A stretch of DNA of 64,000 nt. Origin: Ursus arctos. Taxonomy: Eukaryota > Chordata > Mammalia > Carnivora > Ursidae. Location of the stretch: NCBI RefSeq assembly GCF_023065955.2, contig NW_026622764.1, positions 78,609,333 through 78,673,332 on the forward strand. Direction: 5' to 3'. The notes beneath the pieces are model-generated. The model searched no databases and was not told where the DNA came from. It saw only the letters and a program-made list of their open reading frames with translations. Below, in pieces: positions 11,259 through 23,579 of this stretch (the stretch's first letter is position 1; each line of letters opens with the position of its first letter). Made by a program: the position numbers and the translations under genes.

Positions 11259-12367
11259 GCTCAGCAGCCCTGATCAGCCCGTGTCAATCCATATTATGAC
11301 CCCCTCAGACATCTCACCTCCAAGACCAAATCTCCCATTGTTTTCACCTCCCAGATTTTGTATTTCATGTAAGTACTTCTCGATTTATCCTTCTCGTTTG
11401 GAACAGTGGAGGTACTTCATGTTTTAGGCACACTCCAAGAACCCACAGAACTCTCACAAGTGTCTGGAGGGTCAAAGGAAATAGCAACTTTCTTCCCTAA
11501 TAATTCCTTTCCCCCCCGCAAAAAAAAACAAAAAGAAAAAAAAAAAAACCTGTATTCTCTGGTTCTCTGTTTTGTACTCTGGGGCTCCCATTTTCATTTG
11601 TGCCTGTCACTGGGCTGTTCCAGACACTATAAAAATCGTTTGGCGTGGACCATGACTAATTTTACGGTGTCTTAATCACCGCGAACACCTGGACGTCGTA
11701 CCCTAGGCAGGGTACCCCCCTGAAGGCCGGCTGTCAGGAGTGTCCCAGGTGCAGTTCCCCGCACACCATGCGTGTGGCAGGGCCAGGGGCTAGAAGCGTG
11801 TCCCGGCCAAGCGCGCTCCCCCGAGCCAGTGTTCACTGCTGCAGGCCACAGTCACTGCCCCCGGAGGAGCGTGGCCTCCCGCCTGCGGTTCTCGCCTGAG
11901 ATAGACACACAGGCGCTGCCCGCAGTGTGAGCTGGATCCTTGCAGAAGAAAAGCGACCGCCCACCGGCTCTACTCCACCGTGGCCTCGGGGTGTCCCCTT
12001 TTGAAAATGACCCTATCCTAACACACACGTGCGAATGCTGGCTGCGGGGCGCGGCCCTGCGGGGACAGAGGGTAGCCCAGTGCCCCCACGCGCCGCGCCC
12101 GCGCCCGCCGCCGCTCCAGGTCTGCGTGCGCGCGTGCGTGAGCGCGTGCCGACCGGGCCCGCGACCCGCAGCCGGGTCGCCGCCGCCGCTCTGCGCCCGC
12201 CAGGCTGGCCGGGAGCGGGCGGCGCGCCGAGGCGCCGCGCCCTGCCCGGTGGGCGCCTGGCCTCACCCTGAGCCGCGCGCGCCCCGCGCCTACAGAGGGA
12301 CCCTGTCGCCGTGGCCGCAGAGCCGGAGCAGGCGGCGGCCGGCCGGGAACCTCCTTGGCGGAGCCCC

Positions 12368-12824
12368 ATGATGTCAGCTGGCCCGGAGCGGCGGCCGTGC
12401 GGCCACGGGGATGGGGCCGAGGACGCCGCGCGATCGCCTGCACGCCCCTCGCCCTCCGACGGCGCTGCCGGCCCCGGCGCGGGCCCCGGCTCGCTCGCTC
12501 TGTCGCCCGGCAGCCCCGCAGCCGCAGCGGCCCCCGCGCACTGGCCCGCGCCACCGCCCGCGGCCCAGCCGCCCCCAAGCCTGTGGCTGGAGCTCGGGCC
12601 CGCCTGCATGAGGGCGCAGCAATGCCCAAGCGAGTCAAGCGGGCAGACGAGCGGCGACCTCGGCACTAGCAGCAGCAGCAGCGGAGGCAGTAGCGCCGGG
12701 CTGTCGCCGGGCTCCGACTCGGACAGCAGCGGCGTGGTGTGCGGCGGCCGCGGCGGCAGCGGGGGCATGCGCGGAGCCCTGTCCCGCTCCTGGAGCCTGG
12801 AGAGCCTGCGCTCGGCCACCGCCG
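12368..12824 (+). CDS. Putative 5' coding exon of an unidentified gene
   Basis: Partial gene: one exon, rest not found. Tandem ATGs (12368, 12371) start 152 full codons plus one base before a canonical donor (G|GTAAGG, intron from 12825), giving a phase-1 intron. The frame stays open past the donor to 13156 but turns into CT-rich, non-protein-like sequence, which supports splicing there. The peptide is low-complexity: an Ala/Pro-rich first half, a five-serine tract encoded by five AGC units (12668-12682), Gly/Ser-rich sequence, and at residues 139-149 SRSWSLESLRS, where Arg140 lies three before Ser143 as in basophilic-kinase sites. No transmembrane segment, signal peptide or folded domain is visible. 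Such disordered N-termini are common in signalling and scaffold proteins, so no function is assigned. The upstream in-frame GTG at 12311 is not needed as a start. The start context is weak (C at -3), so the true start could differ. Confidence 0.6.
12668..12682 (+). repeat. AGC trinucleotide repeat within the exon
   Basis: Five AGC units coding for Ser-Ser-Ser-Ser-Ser in the exon frame. Short coding triplet tracts can vary in length between alleles or species without breaking the frame. Confidence 0.9.
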
Positions 12825-15180
12825 GTAAGGGCGCCGCCCGCGCCCCTGCCGCTCCCCGCGTTTGTCCTCTCTCGAGCTGGTGCTTCTCTCCTTACCCTCT
12901 CGAGACTGTCTTGCCTCCTTTCCTCTCCTCCCTCACTTTTTCTGTTTTTCGTTTCCATCTTCTGGTTTCTTGCTTCCCATTGCTTTACCCTCCTGATTCC
13001 TTTTCTTTTCCCTGGTTTTCTTCTGATTTGCCACCACCACCACCTCCCACCATCCCTGTCCCTTTTTTCACCCACTTTTACCAGTGGGCCACCTGTTACA
13101 GCTGGGACCTTGTTGCCCCCACCCCCAGCAAGGCGCGTCGTCAACGGGGAAACTGAGTGCTTCAGGTGAGAATAGAATTTGGTCCTTGATGCTGTTTCCC
13201 TTCCCCAAACTGTTCTTGAGCGATGGCACGTCTGGCTTTCCGAACTGCAGCTCTTTGACCTCTGTAAAACAGAAGGTAGGAGAGGGCTTGCTGGCCAAGG
13301 ATGGACAGGATTCAGTGCGTTTGGTCCTGGCTTCAGGACAGGCTCCCCACCCAGAGGAGGCGGTTTGTCTTGGACCCTCTGAAATAAGCAGTGCTGTTTC
13401 TCTGAGATGGGATTGCTCTGGGGTCCCCAGGGACTATGTGCTCCCCTTAGTGGCCCCCTTTCTATTCGGAAGACCCAATTCTGGGTACATATTGAGAGAA
13501 AGACTTTGACCCTAAATATTAATTGAGGAAGTCTGGAGTGGTTTTATAAATGGTGATGGCCTACCCTTGGTTAGTTGGCAAACTGGATTCTTTATATTTT
13601 ACTTCTTGCAAACATTCAACAAGTTATTTTTGAGCCCCTGAAGTGGGAGCTGTAAAGGAAGATAAGTGCTGCCCAGAAATCAGAAATGGGGGGTCAGGGG
13701 AGGTAATGCTTGCATTATGCTTATGCATGGTGTAGGGGGTGCAGCCTGTGAGAGCTGCATGGTCCCACCAAGGTAGTGGAGGTGGAGGTGAGGCTCTGCG
13801 TGTGCCCTGGTCAGAGCAGCAAAGCCAGAGAAGAGCGAGGGGAGCACACAGACAGGAGTTCCCCCAATCCTCCAAGGGTGGAGCACAGGCCATGTTGGGG
13901 AGTAGAGTTAAAGGCTGACTTCAGGGATTATGAGAGTACCGTTACTGGCAGATAGAGGATTGGGATTCTGCTCTAAAGAGGGTGGGTTTGGAAAAGGAAA
14001 GTGAAGGATGCCCACACCATTGTACTGAGCACTCCATGATTCTCATCTGCTCTGTCCCAAAACAAACACATGAAACTCAGAAAAGTTGGCATCTGCTCCA
14101 AGTAAAAGTTTTTTTCAGAATTCTACAGCTCTGACTCCTCCCATCCCAATTCCCTTGAAACTCTCCTTTCCTTCCCTCCCTGGGGTGCTTAAATAGAACC
14201 CAACTTGAGAAAACCAAACAAGATAATACCATAAGTGAGACTTTAAGGAAACTGACAAAGGACCCTTTTTTCCCTCTTAGCCCAAATGGCTTTCCTTCCT
14301 CTTCCAGAGTGAGAAGGCGTACCTGCCCACCTCAGTAATGGCAAACAGGCCCAGAGCAGCTCAAGGAGGTGGCCCTGGTGTCCCCAAGGACTCCTTTGCC
14401 CCAGGGCAGGGGTGAAGCAGATGGAAATGGGAGAGACCCAAGTTTCTTAGGTGACCGTGAGATTCAGGGACTCCCCAGACCACACCAGGCGCACTGAGGC
14501 CACCTGGATGAGTTTCAGAGATAACAGCTATATGGGTATGAAGCTTTGGGGTGATGTGTATGTGTGCGTTGGGAGGCGAAGCAAGGTAAAAGCTAAGGCC
14601 CAGAAGGCTGCTCCTTGAGCAGCTCAGAGTTGCCCCTACAATGGGAGGACGGGGTTCAAAGCAACATGGTATTGGAAGAATTGATGAGACCTAGAAGCAA
14701 ATGCTATGCCCCTCCCAGAACACAGGTATTGCTAGGCATATGGACAGCACACTGCTCTTGCTCAGGGAGTGCTGGTCGGTAACCAACCACAGAGACCGAG
14801 GGCTTGAAGGCATTTTGAATCCCCTCTTCCTCTTCTACCCTCAGTCTCATCCCTTCACCCTCTACTACTTGCCTTGTTTGGGGGACCCTGTATTAGTTGT
14901 GTTCAATACTAGATTTGTAACAGGGTGCTGCAATGAACCCTGTAGGGTTTTGCGAATCCATGAAGCCATTGCAAATGTATTCCTGGAGATAATTAAGCCT
15001 TAATGTCCTAAGACATCTACTGTATGCAATGCAAGAATTTTCTTCTCTTCTTCTAGAACAGTACTAGCTATTTGCCATCCTTGAGAGGAATTGAGAAAAT
15101 AGGCACTCAAGTCATACTCTTTGGATTTGTGGTTTAGATGAGGAGATCTCGTTGGAAAGGCTGCCGTGGAGGGGGATTCA
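12825..15180 (+). other. Start of the putative first intron
   Basis: Begins with the GTAAGG donor, then a long pyrimidine-rich stretch (12850-13075) with a CCACCACCACCACC run near 13030. No second exon with paired splice sites and good coding character was recognised. Open frames such as 141 codons at 13084-13509 lack any domain. Confidence 0.45.
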
Positions 15181-15229
15181 ATGGGAAGAACAAAGGGAAA
15201 ATAATTTGTTCAGCATCTTCTATATGCTC

Positions 15230-15400
15230 CATGCTTCACTACATGAAAATCCAGTGAGGTAAACATTATTATCCTACAACTCAGGTACAAAAACGGGATC
15301 AGAGAGATGCAGTAACTTACCCAGGGTCGCCTAGCTAGGTCATGTCTAACTAGAGCTTCAGGCCTGGACTCGCGTGATTTGATAACAGCTCTTTACCAGG
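15230..15400 (-). repeat. MIR-like ancient SINE, minus strand
   Basis: Complement of the MIR core: GAGGTAAACATTATTATCC, AGAGATGCAGTAACTTACCC, then GGTCGCCTAGCTAGG. Ends approximate. Confidence 0.7.
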
Positions 15401-17590
15401 TTTGGAGTGGAGGCTCCAGTGGACTGCCAAGTCCAGAAAGAAAAGGCGTGTTGGTGTGGGGTGGGGGCCGGGGGAGTACATATTGAAGTAATGTCTAGCC
15501 AACTTGCATGCTATTATCTTTATTTGACAGTCATGGCTTCTTTCTAGATCCCAGTTACCCCATTTTCAAAATGAAAACATTGAAATCAAAGATCTGACTT
15601 CTTCTCTAATCAACTATAAAATTCCATGATTCTAGTCAGAGCTTTTTTTGATTTAGGGTGGGTACCCTCCATAAGTCGGCATTTATTGTATATTATATTT
15701 CTGTTCCGTCTATGGCTCTAAGACAAAGTGCGTGTGTGTTTAATTGAACTGTGTTTCTTTCTTAAGAAAGATTAAGAATTGCCAGTAAAAGATCCTTAGC
15801 AAACTTAATTATTGTTGTTGTGATTTTTGTAATGGAGCATATTTGCTAAACATTTTTGTAGTTGTTTGAACCAGAAAGGCTAGTGCTTGAGGCTGGAATT
15901 GCAACTTACTTGCAGGGCAGAACATCAGCTAGGGCCTCTAGCAGACAACTGTAGATTCTCTTTATTTCCAAAAGACTTCTGAAATCTTAAATGTCCAATC
16001 TTGGCATTTTCCTTTGAAATTTCACTTTTCCTGGTGTGGAGAGAGCTTTCCTTGAAAGCAGAATCTGAAAATTAAACGTAGTTGACAAGATGGAATTTCT
16101 AGAACCCTTCTTTCTGCCCCACTGTTCTCATCCCCCCCAAGCAAGCGCCTGTGGTCTCTGCAGCCCTCAGCTGTACTGTCACACTGCTGCTCCTGGGCTA
16201 AGGCTTTTTAAATTCCTATTCTGATGTTTTGTCTGACAGGATTATTTCTCAGTTCAGGCTTCTGGGGTTGACAGTCTTCACTGCCTGTGCTTTTGCATGG
16301 TTAATGCCGTATGATTTCTTCTTGGGAGAGAATGCTTGCTGCTTCCACATTCCTCTGCAAGTCCCTGAGGCATTTTTCTGGCTCAGATAGGAATCAGACT
16401 TTTCAGAAGGCTGGGCCTCTTTTGTAGTCAGACATTTATTTAACACTTAGCATGTTCCAGACACAACACTAGGTGCTAGAGATGGTAGGCAAATCATACA
16501 AATCATACATCTTGCCCTTAAGTAAATGACAGCAGAGCGAGACAGTGACAGTTCATTGTAAGGGCTCCGATAGAAGTAAATGCAGTGGGATGATGCGTCA
16601 GGGGTGCCCAAGCCACTGTCAGTGGATGACCCTCTAGAAAGACTCCCAGAGCTCAGAAAAGCTGTTACCCTCATGGTTCCAGTCTATTACAGTGGAAACC
16701 TACAGATTAAAATCAACCAAGGCAAAAAGAGCATAGGGCAGAGGACAAGAGAAACCAGGTGCGTACTTCCAGATGTCCCCTCCCATGGAATCACATGGCC
16801 CATGCTTAGCTCTCCCAGCAACAGCGTGTGACAACATGAAGGAAGTATTGCCAACCAGGAGAGTTCACGGAAGCCTTAGTGTCCAGGGTTTGTTTTGGAG
16901 GTCAGTTACTTAGCCGTGTAGTATCCACAAGTCTGACCTTAGAGTCTCCAGGCTCTCCAGAGGTCACACTGATAACAGTGTAGCCCAGGGCCCCCATACA
17001 CTGTTAGTATAAAGTGTCTGGGGTGGTTGAAGACCCCAGGCATACAAAGCCACTCTTATCAGGCAGGATATTACAGGGACTTAGTGTCAATCTCCCCAGA
17101 ACCAGCTGAAGGCCAGCCCTTCCTCCAAAATGTGTAAGGTTTGAACATCCCCTAGCCTTTACTGTACATCCCCAAGCTTCCCCAAGGAAGCTCAGAAGAG
17201 AGGCACCAGACCCCACTCATTATGAGGGGCAGAGACAGGAAGGAAGTGAGTCAGAGAAACCTTTCAGGAGAAGGTACTGCCTGAGTCTTATTCCCCGCAG
17301 GTTAGCTGTGTGGTGAGGAGTAGAAAGAGCCTTCATGAGGAAGAGCCAACATAAATGCAGAAAGATGTACAAAGGAAAGGAGCCTGTGTTTACTGAGCAC
17401 CTGTGCTGGGTACTGTGTCAAGTGCTTTATATTTAAAGCATATTTGCAGGAATTGCAAATAATATGGAATGAGAAGCATAGCAAGAGATAAGGAAGACCA
17501 GGCTGTGGCTCCATGCCAAAAACTGTGAGCTACCAGTTCTTGGAGTCATGGAAAGGTTTTAAGCAGGACATTAATGTGGCCAAATGCTTG
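15401..17590. other. Intronic-type sequence with weak ancient-repeat traces
   Basis: No gene recognised. Short stretches at 16440-16560 (TTTAACACTTAGCATGTTCC onward) and 17390-17440 (TGTTTACTGAGCACCTGTGC) resemble fragments of the ancient repeat noted at 10008 but are too short to delimit. Confidence 0.4.
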
Positions 17591-17599
17591 CATACTTTC

Positions 17600-19195
17600 C
17601 TTCTTTATTTTTAAAGTTATACACAGTAAAAGTTACTCTATTTGGTGTATAGTTCTAAGAGTTTTGACAGATGTATACAATCATGTAACCACAACCATAA
17701 TCTAAATACAGAAGCGTTCTATTGCTCTAAAAAATTAATGCTGCCCCTTTGTAGTCACCCCCTCCCCCACCCCCAGTTCCTGGCCACTTTGACTATTTCA
17801 GGAGTCATCCAGGGACTCATATCATATTGCCTTTTGAGGCTGGCATGTTTCATCTGGGATAACACATTTGAGGTTCATCTGTGTTATGCATATATCAACA
17901 GTTGTTTTTTTCCTTTTATTTGCTGAATATTATTCCACTGAATGGATATGCGACAGTTTGTCTATTAGTTCACTAATTAAGGGCATTTGGGTTGTTTCCA
18001 GTTTTTGTCTATTATAAATAAAGCTACTATGAACATTAGTGTACAAGTTTTTGTATGGACGTAAGTTTACATTTCTCTTGGATAAACACTTTGGAGTAAA
18101 TCGTGGGGTCATTTTGTAAGTATATGTTCAACTATAAGAAACCATCAAACTCTTTTTCAAAGTAGCTACCATTTTCACTCTCACCATCAAATTTTGACAG
18201 TTCCCATTGCTCCGTATTTTCTTCAGTACTTAGTATTGCCAGTGTCTCAAGCCGTTCTGTTAGGTGTGTGATATCTCATTTGATTTTAATTTGCATATCC
18301 CGAGTGACTACTGATGTTGAACATTTTTTCATATGCTTATTTTCCATATGGGTATCTTCTTCTTTGGTGAAATGCCTGAATCTTTTGCCCAGTTTTTATT
18401 GGATTATTTGTTTTCTTATTACTGAGTTTTGATGCGAGTTTTACTCATATACTCTGAGTACAAGTGCTTTGTCAGAGATGTGATTTGCAAATATTTTTTC
18501 CAGTCTGTGTCTTGTATTTTAATTATTTAACAGTATCTTTTGCTGAGCAAAAGTTTGTAATTTCAGTGGAACTCAATTTATAACTTTTCTTTTATGGACT
18601 ATACTTTTAGTGTTGTGTCCAGGAACTCCTTTATTGACCTACAGACATAGAGTTTCCTACCTTTCCTTCTAGACATTTTTATGTTTTACATTTTATACTT
18701 AAATCTTTGATCCATTTTGAGTTAATTTTTATATAGTTTGAGATGAGGGTCAAAGTTCATTTTTTCTACATATGCCTGTTTAGTTTGTAGCACCATTCAT
18801 TAAAAAGATTATTCTTTCTCCACTGACTTGCCTTTGTACCTTTGTCAAAACTCAGCTGTCTATACTTGTGACTCTATTTCGGGACTCTCTGTTGTTCTGT
18901 TCCACTGATGTAAGGGTCTAGCCTTTTGTTCATACTATTTGTCTTAATTACTGTAACTTTATAGTATGTCTTGAGGAAGGTATGTGGACCCTTTCATTTT
19001 ACTCTTCTTTTTCAGTATTACTATAGTTATTCTAATTTTTTTTGCCTTTCTATTTGCATTTTAGAATAAATTTGTCAATATCTACAAAATGTCCTTCTGC
19101 AATCTTGATACAGATTGTAATGAATCTGTAAATCAATTTGGGGACAGTTGAAATCTTGACAATATGGAGTCTTCCAATTTATGAACATTGTATAT
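17600..19195 (-). mobile_element. Old L1 3' half, minus strand
   Basis: Complement of L1 3' UTR and ORF2 C-terminal sequence, including GAATATTATTCCACTGAATGG, TATTATAAATAAAGCTACTATG and, near the far end, TTGACAATATGGAGTCTTCC. Strongly decayed, with stops in all frames. It ends at about 19195 without a recognisable 5' end, so it is 5'-truncated or cut by later events. Confidence 0.8.
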
Positions 19196-20328
19196 CGGAG
19201 ACTAGGAAGCCAAGCCATGGACCACCCACCACTCATCTGCAGTACCAAGAGATTTGGATAAATTCCTCCCTTCTAAAAGTTTCCAAAATACCCTAATGTT
19301 CCTGAGCCTGCCTGATAGTGACCTTCCTCACTGACCTATAATGCTGGGAATTCTGTAAGGCCCAAATCAGACCAGTTTTTCTAAGAAGACTTTGTAAGCA
19401 TTGGCTGCATGAAGTCAACTTAGGTCCTTAAAAGTGTCTAGGTGTATGTCGTTAAATTCATATTATTAAAAATGACATTCTGGTCATATAGCTAAGTTTC
19501 CAGGCATTCCTTCTGTTAACAAGGAGGACAGTCTTATCCAACCTACACAAACAATTATATTCCTATGAAAATAAAAAAGAGAACTCAGAGTGTCCAAATT
19601 CTAGAGGGGTCGGGCAGGGTGAAAAAGGTATAATTAACAAATGTTTCATTTTACAAAAGCATAGTCTACCAAATGCCTATTTATCAATCAAGGATAACTT
19701 AAGAGAATAAAAGGGGGGTTCTTTATGTATACAGAAATTGGAACATTAGAATATTAACAATGTTAAAAATAAAACCCACACTCATTCTTCATCAAATCAT
19801 TCAGTTTAATGCAGTTAATTATCTCTCTGGTCTATCTTGGGTTTGTAATCTCTTAAATCCACCTGCTTCTCTGCTAGAGTTTTAGAAATCCACTGTTGGA
19901 ATCTCAAAGTTGATTATGCGAGATTATCAGAACCCTACACCGAAAAGTACCTGGCATAGTCCCTTTCATGGGGTACTGAAACAGTTCTGTGTTGAAGAGG
20001 AAGCCCTCAGGCCACTAGCTGTAGCATCAGAATAAAACAAAAAACTATCTTTAGAAGACTTAAAGTGGCTATGGTTAAATTATAACTAATAATTTTAAAA
20101 GTGAAAGATCTCATGAGAATTTATAACAAGAATAGTGTGACAAACAAGGAATTTTGGATGTTTCTGCTATATACAAAACAAGATAGTAAAGTCAATCAAA
20201 CAATTTCAGACATCATAATTGTAAACATGATCAACTGTATTTTCAAAGAAGGTAGTTAACATCACAGCTAATTTATTTAAATGAATGAGCATAATCTCTA
20301 CATAAAAAAATCTTCAGATATAATATGT
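19196..20328. other. AT-rich segment of unknown origin (left part)
   Basis: Neither L1, SINEC nor MIR similarity was recognised. Few long open frames in either direction. Continues beyond the SINE at 20345 as the segment 20566-22341. Confidence 0.4.
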
Positions 20329-20344
20329 AATAATACTGACATTT

Positions 20345-20548
20345 GGGGCGCCTGGGTGGCTCAGTCGTTAAGCGTCTGCCTCTGGCTCAGGGCGTGATCC
20401 TGGAGTCCTGGGATCGAGCCCCACATCAGGCTCCTCTGCTATGAGCCTGCTTCTTCCTCTCCCACTCCCCCTGCTTGTGTTCCCTCTCTCGCTGGCTGTC
20501 TCTATCTCTGTCAAATAAATAAATAAAATCTTAAAAAAATAATAATAA
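20345..20548 (+). mobile_element. SINEC element, young type
   Basis: Intact head GGGGCGCCTGGGTGGCTCAG, full body, tail ending in an (AAT)n run. Target-site duplication AATAATACTGACATTT on both sides (20329-20344 and about 20550-20565), exact apart from merging with the tail. Confidence 0.96.
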
Positions 20549-20565
20549 TAATAATACTGACATTT

Positions 20566-22341
20566 ATTACGAATATACCAACCATGTAGTTAGAATATAC
20601 CAAGAATATCTATAAAGAGGTTTAATAAGTCTGGAGCAGGTCCTAAACATCTGTATATTAATAAAACTGCATAGGTTTTATTATTTCAATCCCCAGTTGA
20701 AAACTACTGGCCTACAAAATGCTAGATTCAAATTAAAGAAGTAAAGTTGCAATCAACTCAACATTTTAAAAATAAATGAAACCATGACTTATAATGCTAT
20801 GTTATTGTCGTATGATACTGGGCAAAGTAGCACCAGTACTCTGACAAATAGGAACACACCGTGGATGGCAAGGGCATTGGCAATTCTTTAGGAACTTCCC
20901 ATATAGCATACATTTTCTGAAATATTTCTGTTAACATTTTAGCTATTCATATTTAACCTAAGGAAGGTTGGTTAGACATATCTTCTAATTTGACAGCTCT
21001 TCCCGTTCAACTTATCTATGGTAACATATCAAATAAACCTAAATATTCCTAGCACTTGTCTTTTTCACAAGGTGAAAGAACAAATGCGTTATGATTTTCC
21101 AAATATCCTCTAGGAAATCCCAAAGTCAGTTTCAGGTTCAAAAGCTATCATTAAGGATTTAATTTTGGAAGGGCAAAATATCAAAAGTTGTCAGGAGATT
21201 TGCACATTGATTAAGATAGGATCATGAGTTACTGAACTGTACTTGACTAGCTGTTTAATGAAAGTGACAATAAAATAGTTCTAAAATAAGCATGATTGTG
21301 AGGAATCTTAACTCTTTTCCAACTAAGAAACCTTTGTAATCTGAAGTAATCAGACATGGCAAAGTCAAAATAAAACACAAAGAATGGTTTTCGTAACATA
21401 CAGAATCTCTGCTGTCTAGGCAGATTACACAGAAAGCAACCAATAATCTTCTGCAACTTCTTATTAAGAGCAAACCAATAATCCAAGAAAAATTTGTCAT
21501 TTTAACAAAGAGAAAACCTAATTCTTATTTTTGGCATCAGTATAATATTTGATACTACAGTTCCTTTTGCAAATCTTATAAAACCTACCAACTCTTTGTC
21601 ATCTTTGACCATGACAAATTGAACTCTTTTCTTACAACTTCTAGTTCTGTCTATATCCCTTACAGGACACTTCTCAAAGTGGAAAAAGTAAACACATTTG
21701 TTAATAGACACAATTATATGTATATAGTCTCTCTGTAGCATAAAAAATAAGAGCACTTAAACTCAATGAACGATTTAGTATTCTTATTGAAATAATCTAA
21801 ATATATATTGACTATCCATTAGCTAACTCCCAGTTTGAGCGACGTAAAAATCTTGGAAATTATCTTCAAGCTGACATACTTACTGTTGAAAGAGGGTTTA
21901 TCAGAATAATGATTCAGTTTGTTAAACACATGTACATTTTTCATAATGGTAAACATTTAGTAGAAGTAATTAATCCTAGCTTATATAATAGGTAAGTCTA
22001 TGTAAGTTTAGGAAGAACATACCCAAGTAGAATAAAAACCTAACACATATATTATTTAACACTGGTAAGTATTTAACACAGAGAAGAAATAGTTCCACTT
22101 ACTAAGCCAAAGACTTACCTAAATTTCCTGAATTTGACTAGTTAAACTGTTTCTGAGGGTTTTTTTCACATTGAAAATATTTGAGGATCAGTTTCCTTAA
22201 CTTCTTATAATATTAGGAATATTCAATTATTATAAATGCTAATTTATTTTTAAACTGATCAGAATAGGGCTCCTTTAAGAGATTGAATAATTTGGTAATG
22301 CTATCTGAAGTTAGGAAAATATTACACAGTTGCACAGTGAA
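20566..22341. other. AT-rich segment of unknown origin (right part)
   Basis: About 1.8 kb with no recognised repeat family. A minus-strand frame at 21502-21756 (84 codons) has a locally protein-like stretch rich in charged residues (HFEKCPVRDIDRTRS and KDDKELVGFIRF), but its neighbours are closed in all frames and it has no splice or promoter context. It may be a decayed retrocopy or chance. Confidence 0.4.
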
Positions 22342-22357
22342 AGGGAAATTCCTTTCT

Positions 22358-22559
22358 TTTTTTTTTTTTTAAAGATTTTATTTATTTAGTTGACAGAGAT
22401 AGAGACAGCCAGCGAGAGAGGGAACACAAGCAGGGGGAGTGGGAGAGGAAGAAGCAGGCTCATAGCAGAGGAGCCTGATGTGGGGCTCGATCCCGTAACG
22501 CCGGGATCACACCCTGAGCCGAAGGCAGACGCTTAACCGCTGTGCCACCCAGGCACCCC
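22358..22559 (-). mobile_element. SINEC element, minus strand
   Basis: Reverse-complement SINE: poly(T), AAAGATTTTATTTATTTAG, then the body, ending in the complemented head at GGTGCCTGGGTGGC. Exact target-site duplication AGGGAAATTCCTTTCT at 22342-22357 and 22560-22575. Confidence 0.96.
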
Positions 22560-22575
22560 AGGGAAATTCCTTTCT

Positions 22576-23395
22576 GAATTACAGACATGGAAACATACAC
22601 ACAGAGAGAAGGTTTATAAGCTTAAGTCATAAAATTTCAGCCATTTCACAGAAATACAAAACTGGCCAGTCCAGATATCCACCTCCTGGTGGGCATGGAA
22701 TTCTTAATTGACTTGGGCTTAAGATAGGCAGAGACAAACAGATTCTCTGCCATCTTCACTTAACAGAAACAAGATCTCTATAAAGGATTATCTGTTTACA
22801 GAGATCACCAAATGGTCAGACCACGAAACCAGAAGAAATCAGCACCAGAAATTAAGAGAAATTAAGTGACTCCTCAAAAGGAATCAAAATCAAATCCTTA
22901 CCATGCTACTGATGGACACAAGTCCCAAGCCCAGGAGCATGAGCCCGACACACCATTGTTTCCTCATCACCAGTTGAGAAGGAGAGGCTCATCACCTGAG
23001 TGGAGCAAACAGGGATCTGAAGACTGGCTCTGTGACTGTACAAGTCACAGCACCAAAACTACCAAAGATAAAGTGCACTGGGCAACTGAGATAGTTTGAT
23101 TCAGGCTATTGCAATAAGGAGAACGTTTCTTACCGAGGAAGTCTCAGAGAAGAGAGAGAAAACTTGGGGTTTTATAAAACAAGGGAATCAGTGAAAAAGG
23201 GCAGAGGTGGGCTTATCTCAGGATATGGGAGAGTAGGGTGGTCCTTTGCATTCTGAGAATACAAAAGGATCACAAAAGGAGGGAGATTTTTCTGTTTTCT
23301 GAGAGCACAGGGCTCAGCTAAAGTTGAACATTGTCCAAATTGTTCTTTCCTTTTCTATTTTTAGGAGGAGATTATGTAGATTTGGGATTATTTTT
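22576..23395. other. No gene recognised
   Basis: Mixed sequence. Part of 23100-23290 is purine-rich and loosely LTR-like, but no paired repeat was found. The 77-codon frame at 22866-23099 has no domain. Confidence 0.35.
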
Positions 23396-23535
23396 CCTAA
23401 AATTTCTTTTTATTATGTTATGTATGTCACCATACAGTACATCATTCGCGTTTGATGTAGTGTTCCATGATTCATTGTTTGTGTATAACACCCAGTGCTC
23501 ATTGCGTGCCCTCCTTAATACCCATCACTTCAACA
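23396..23535 (-). mobile_element. Carnivore L1 3'-end fragment, minus strand
   Basis: Complement of the young carnivore L1 3' end: TTTTTATTATGTTATGTATG, CATACAGTACATCATTCGCG, GTGTATAACACCCAGTGCTC. Strongly 5'-truncated. Confidence 0.85.
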
Positions 23536-23579
23536 ATAAGTTATCTAGGCCCAGAGGATTTTGTTATTGTGGTTTTCTT

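Larger units (their letters stand above)
11690..12850. promoter_or_regulatory. CpG island, probable TATA-less promoter
   Basis: Composition changes sharply from the AT-rich flank to CpG-dense DNA at about 11.69 kb and returns to CT-rich intron-like sequence after about 12.85 kb. The densest CpG block (12050-12830) surrounds an open coding exon ending in a canonical donor. GC-box-like GGGCGG is present near 12217; no convincing TATA box was seen. CpG islands of this kind normally mark housekeeping or developmental promoters (established knowledge). The transcription start cannot be placed from sequence alone, and a divergent transcript on the minus strand is possible. Confidence 0.85.

Noticed and set aside
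12369..12376. TGATGTCA at the start codon as a CRE/ATF site
   Set aside because: Only one base from the palindrome TGACGTCA and overlapping the ATGs; too short to support.
12029..12669. Other plus-strand frames in the island (80, 104 and 66 codons)
   Set aside because: Arg/Pro/Ala-rich shadow frames without splice-site agreement.
12013..12819. Long minus-strand open frame of 268 codons across the CpG island
   Set aside because: GC-rich DNA is stop-poor in every frame; several overlapping frames are open here on both strands. The plus-strand frame alone ends at a canonical donor. A divergent transcript is not excluded but has no coding evidence.
12311..13156. Reading the exon frame as one 281-codon gene starting at 12311
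   Set aside because: 12311 is GTG, not ATG, and the part after 12824 is pyrimidine-tract sequence behind a perfect splice donor, so it is intron.
21502..21756. 84-codon minus-strand frame with protein-like charged stretch as a gene
   Set aside because: No splice or promoter context and surrounding frames closed; kept only as a question in the findings.
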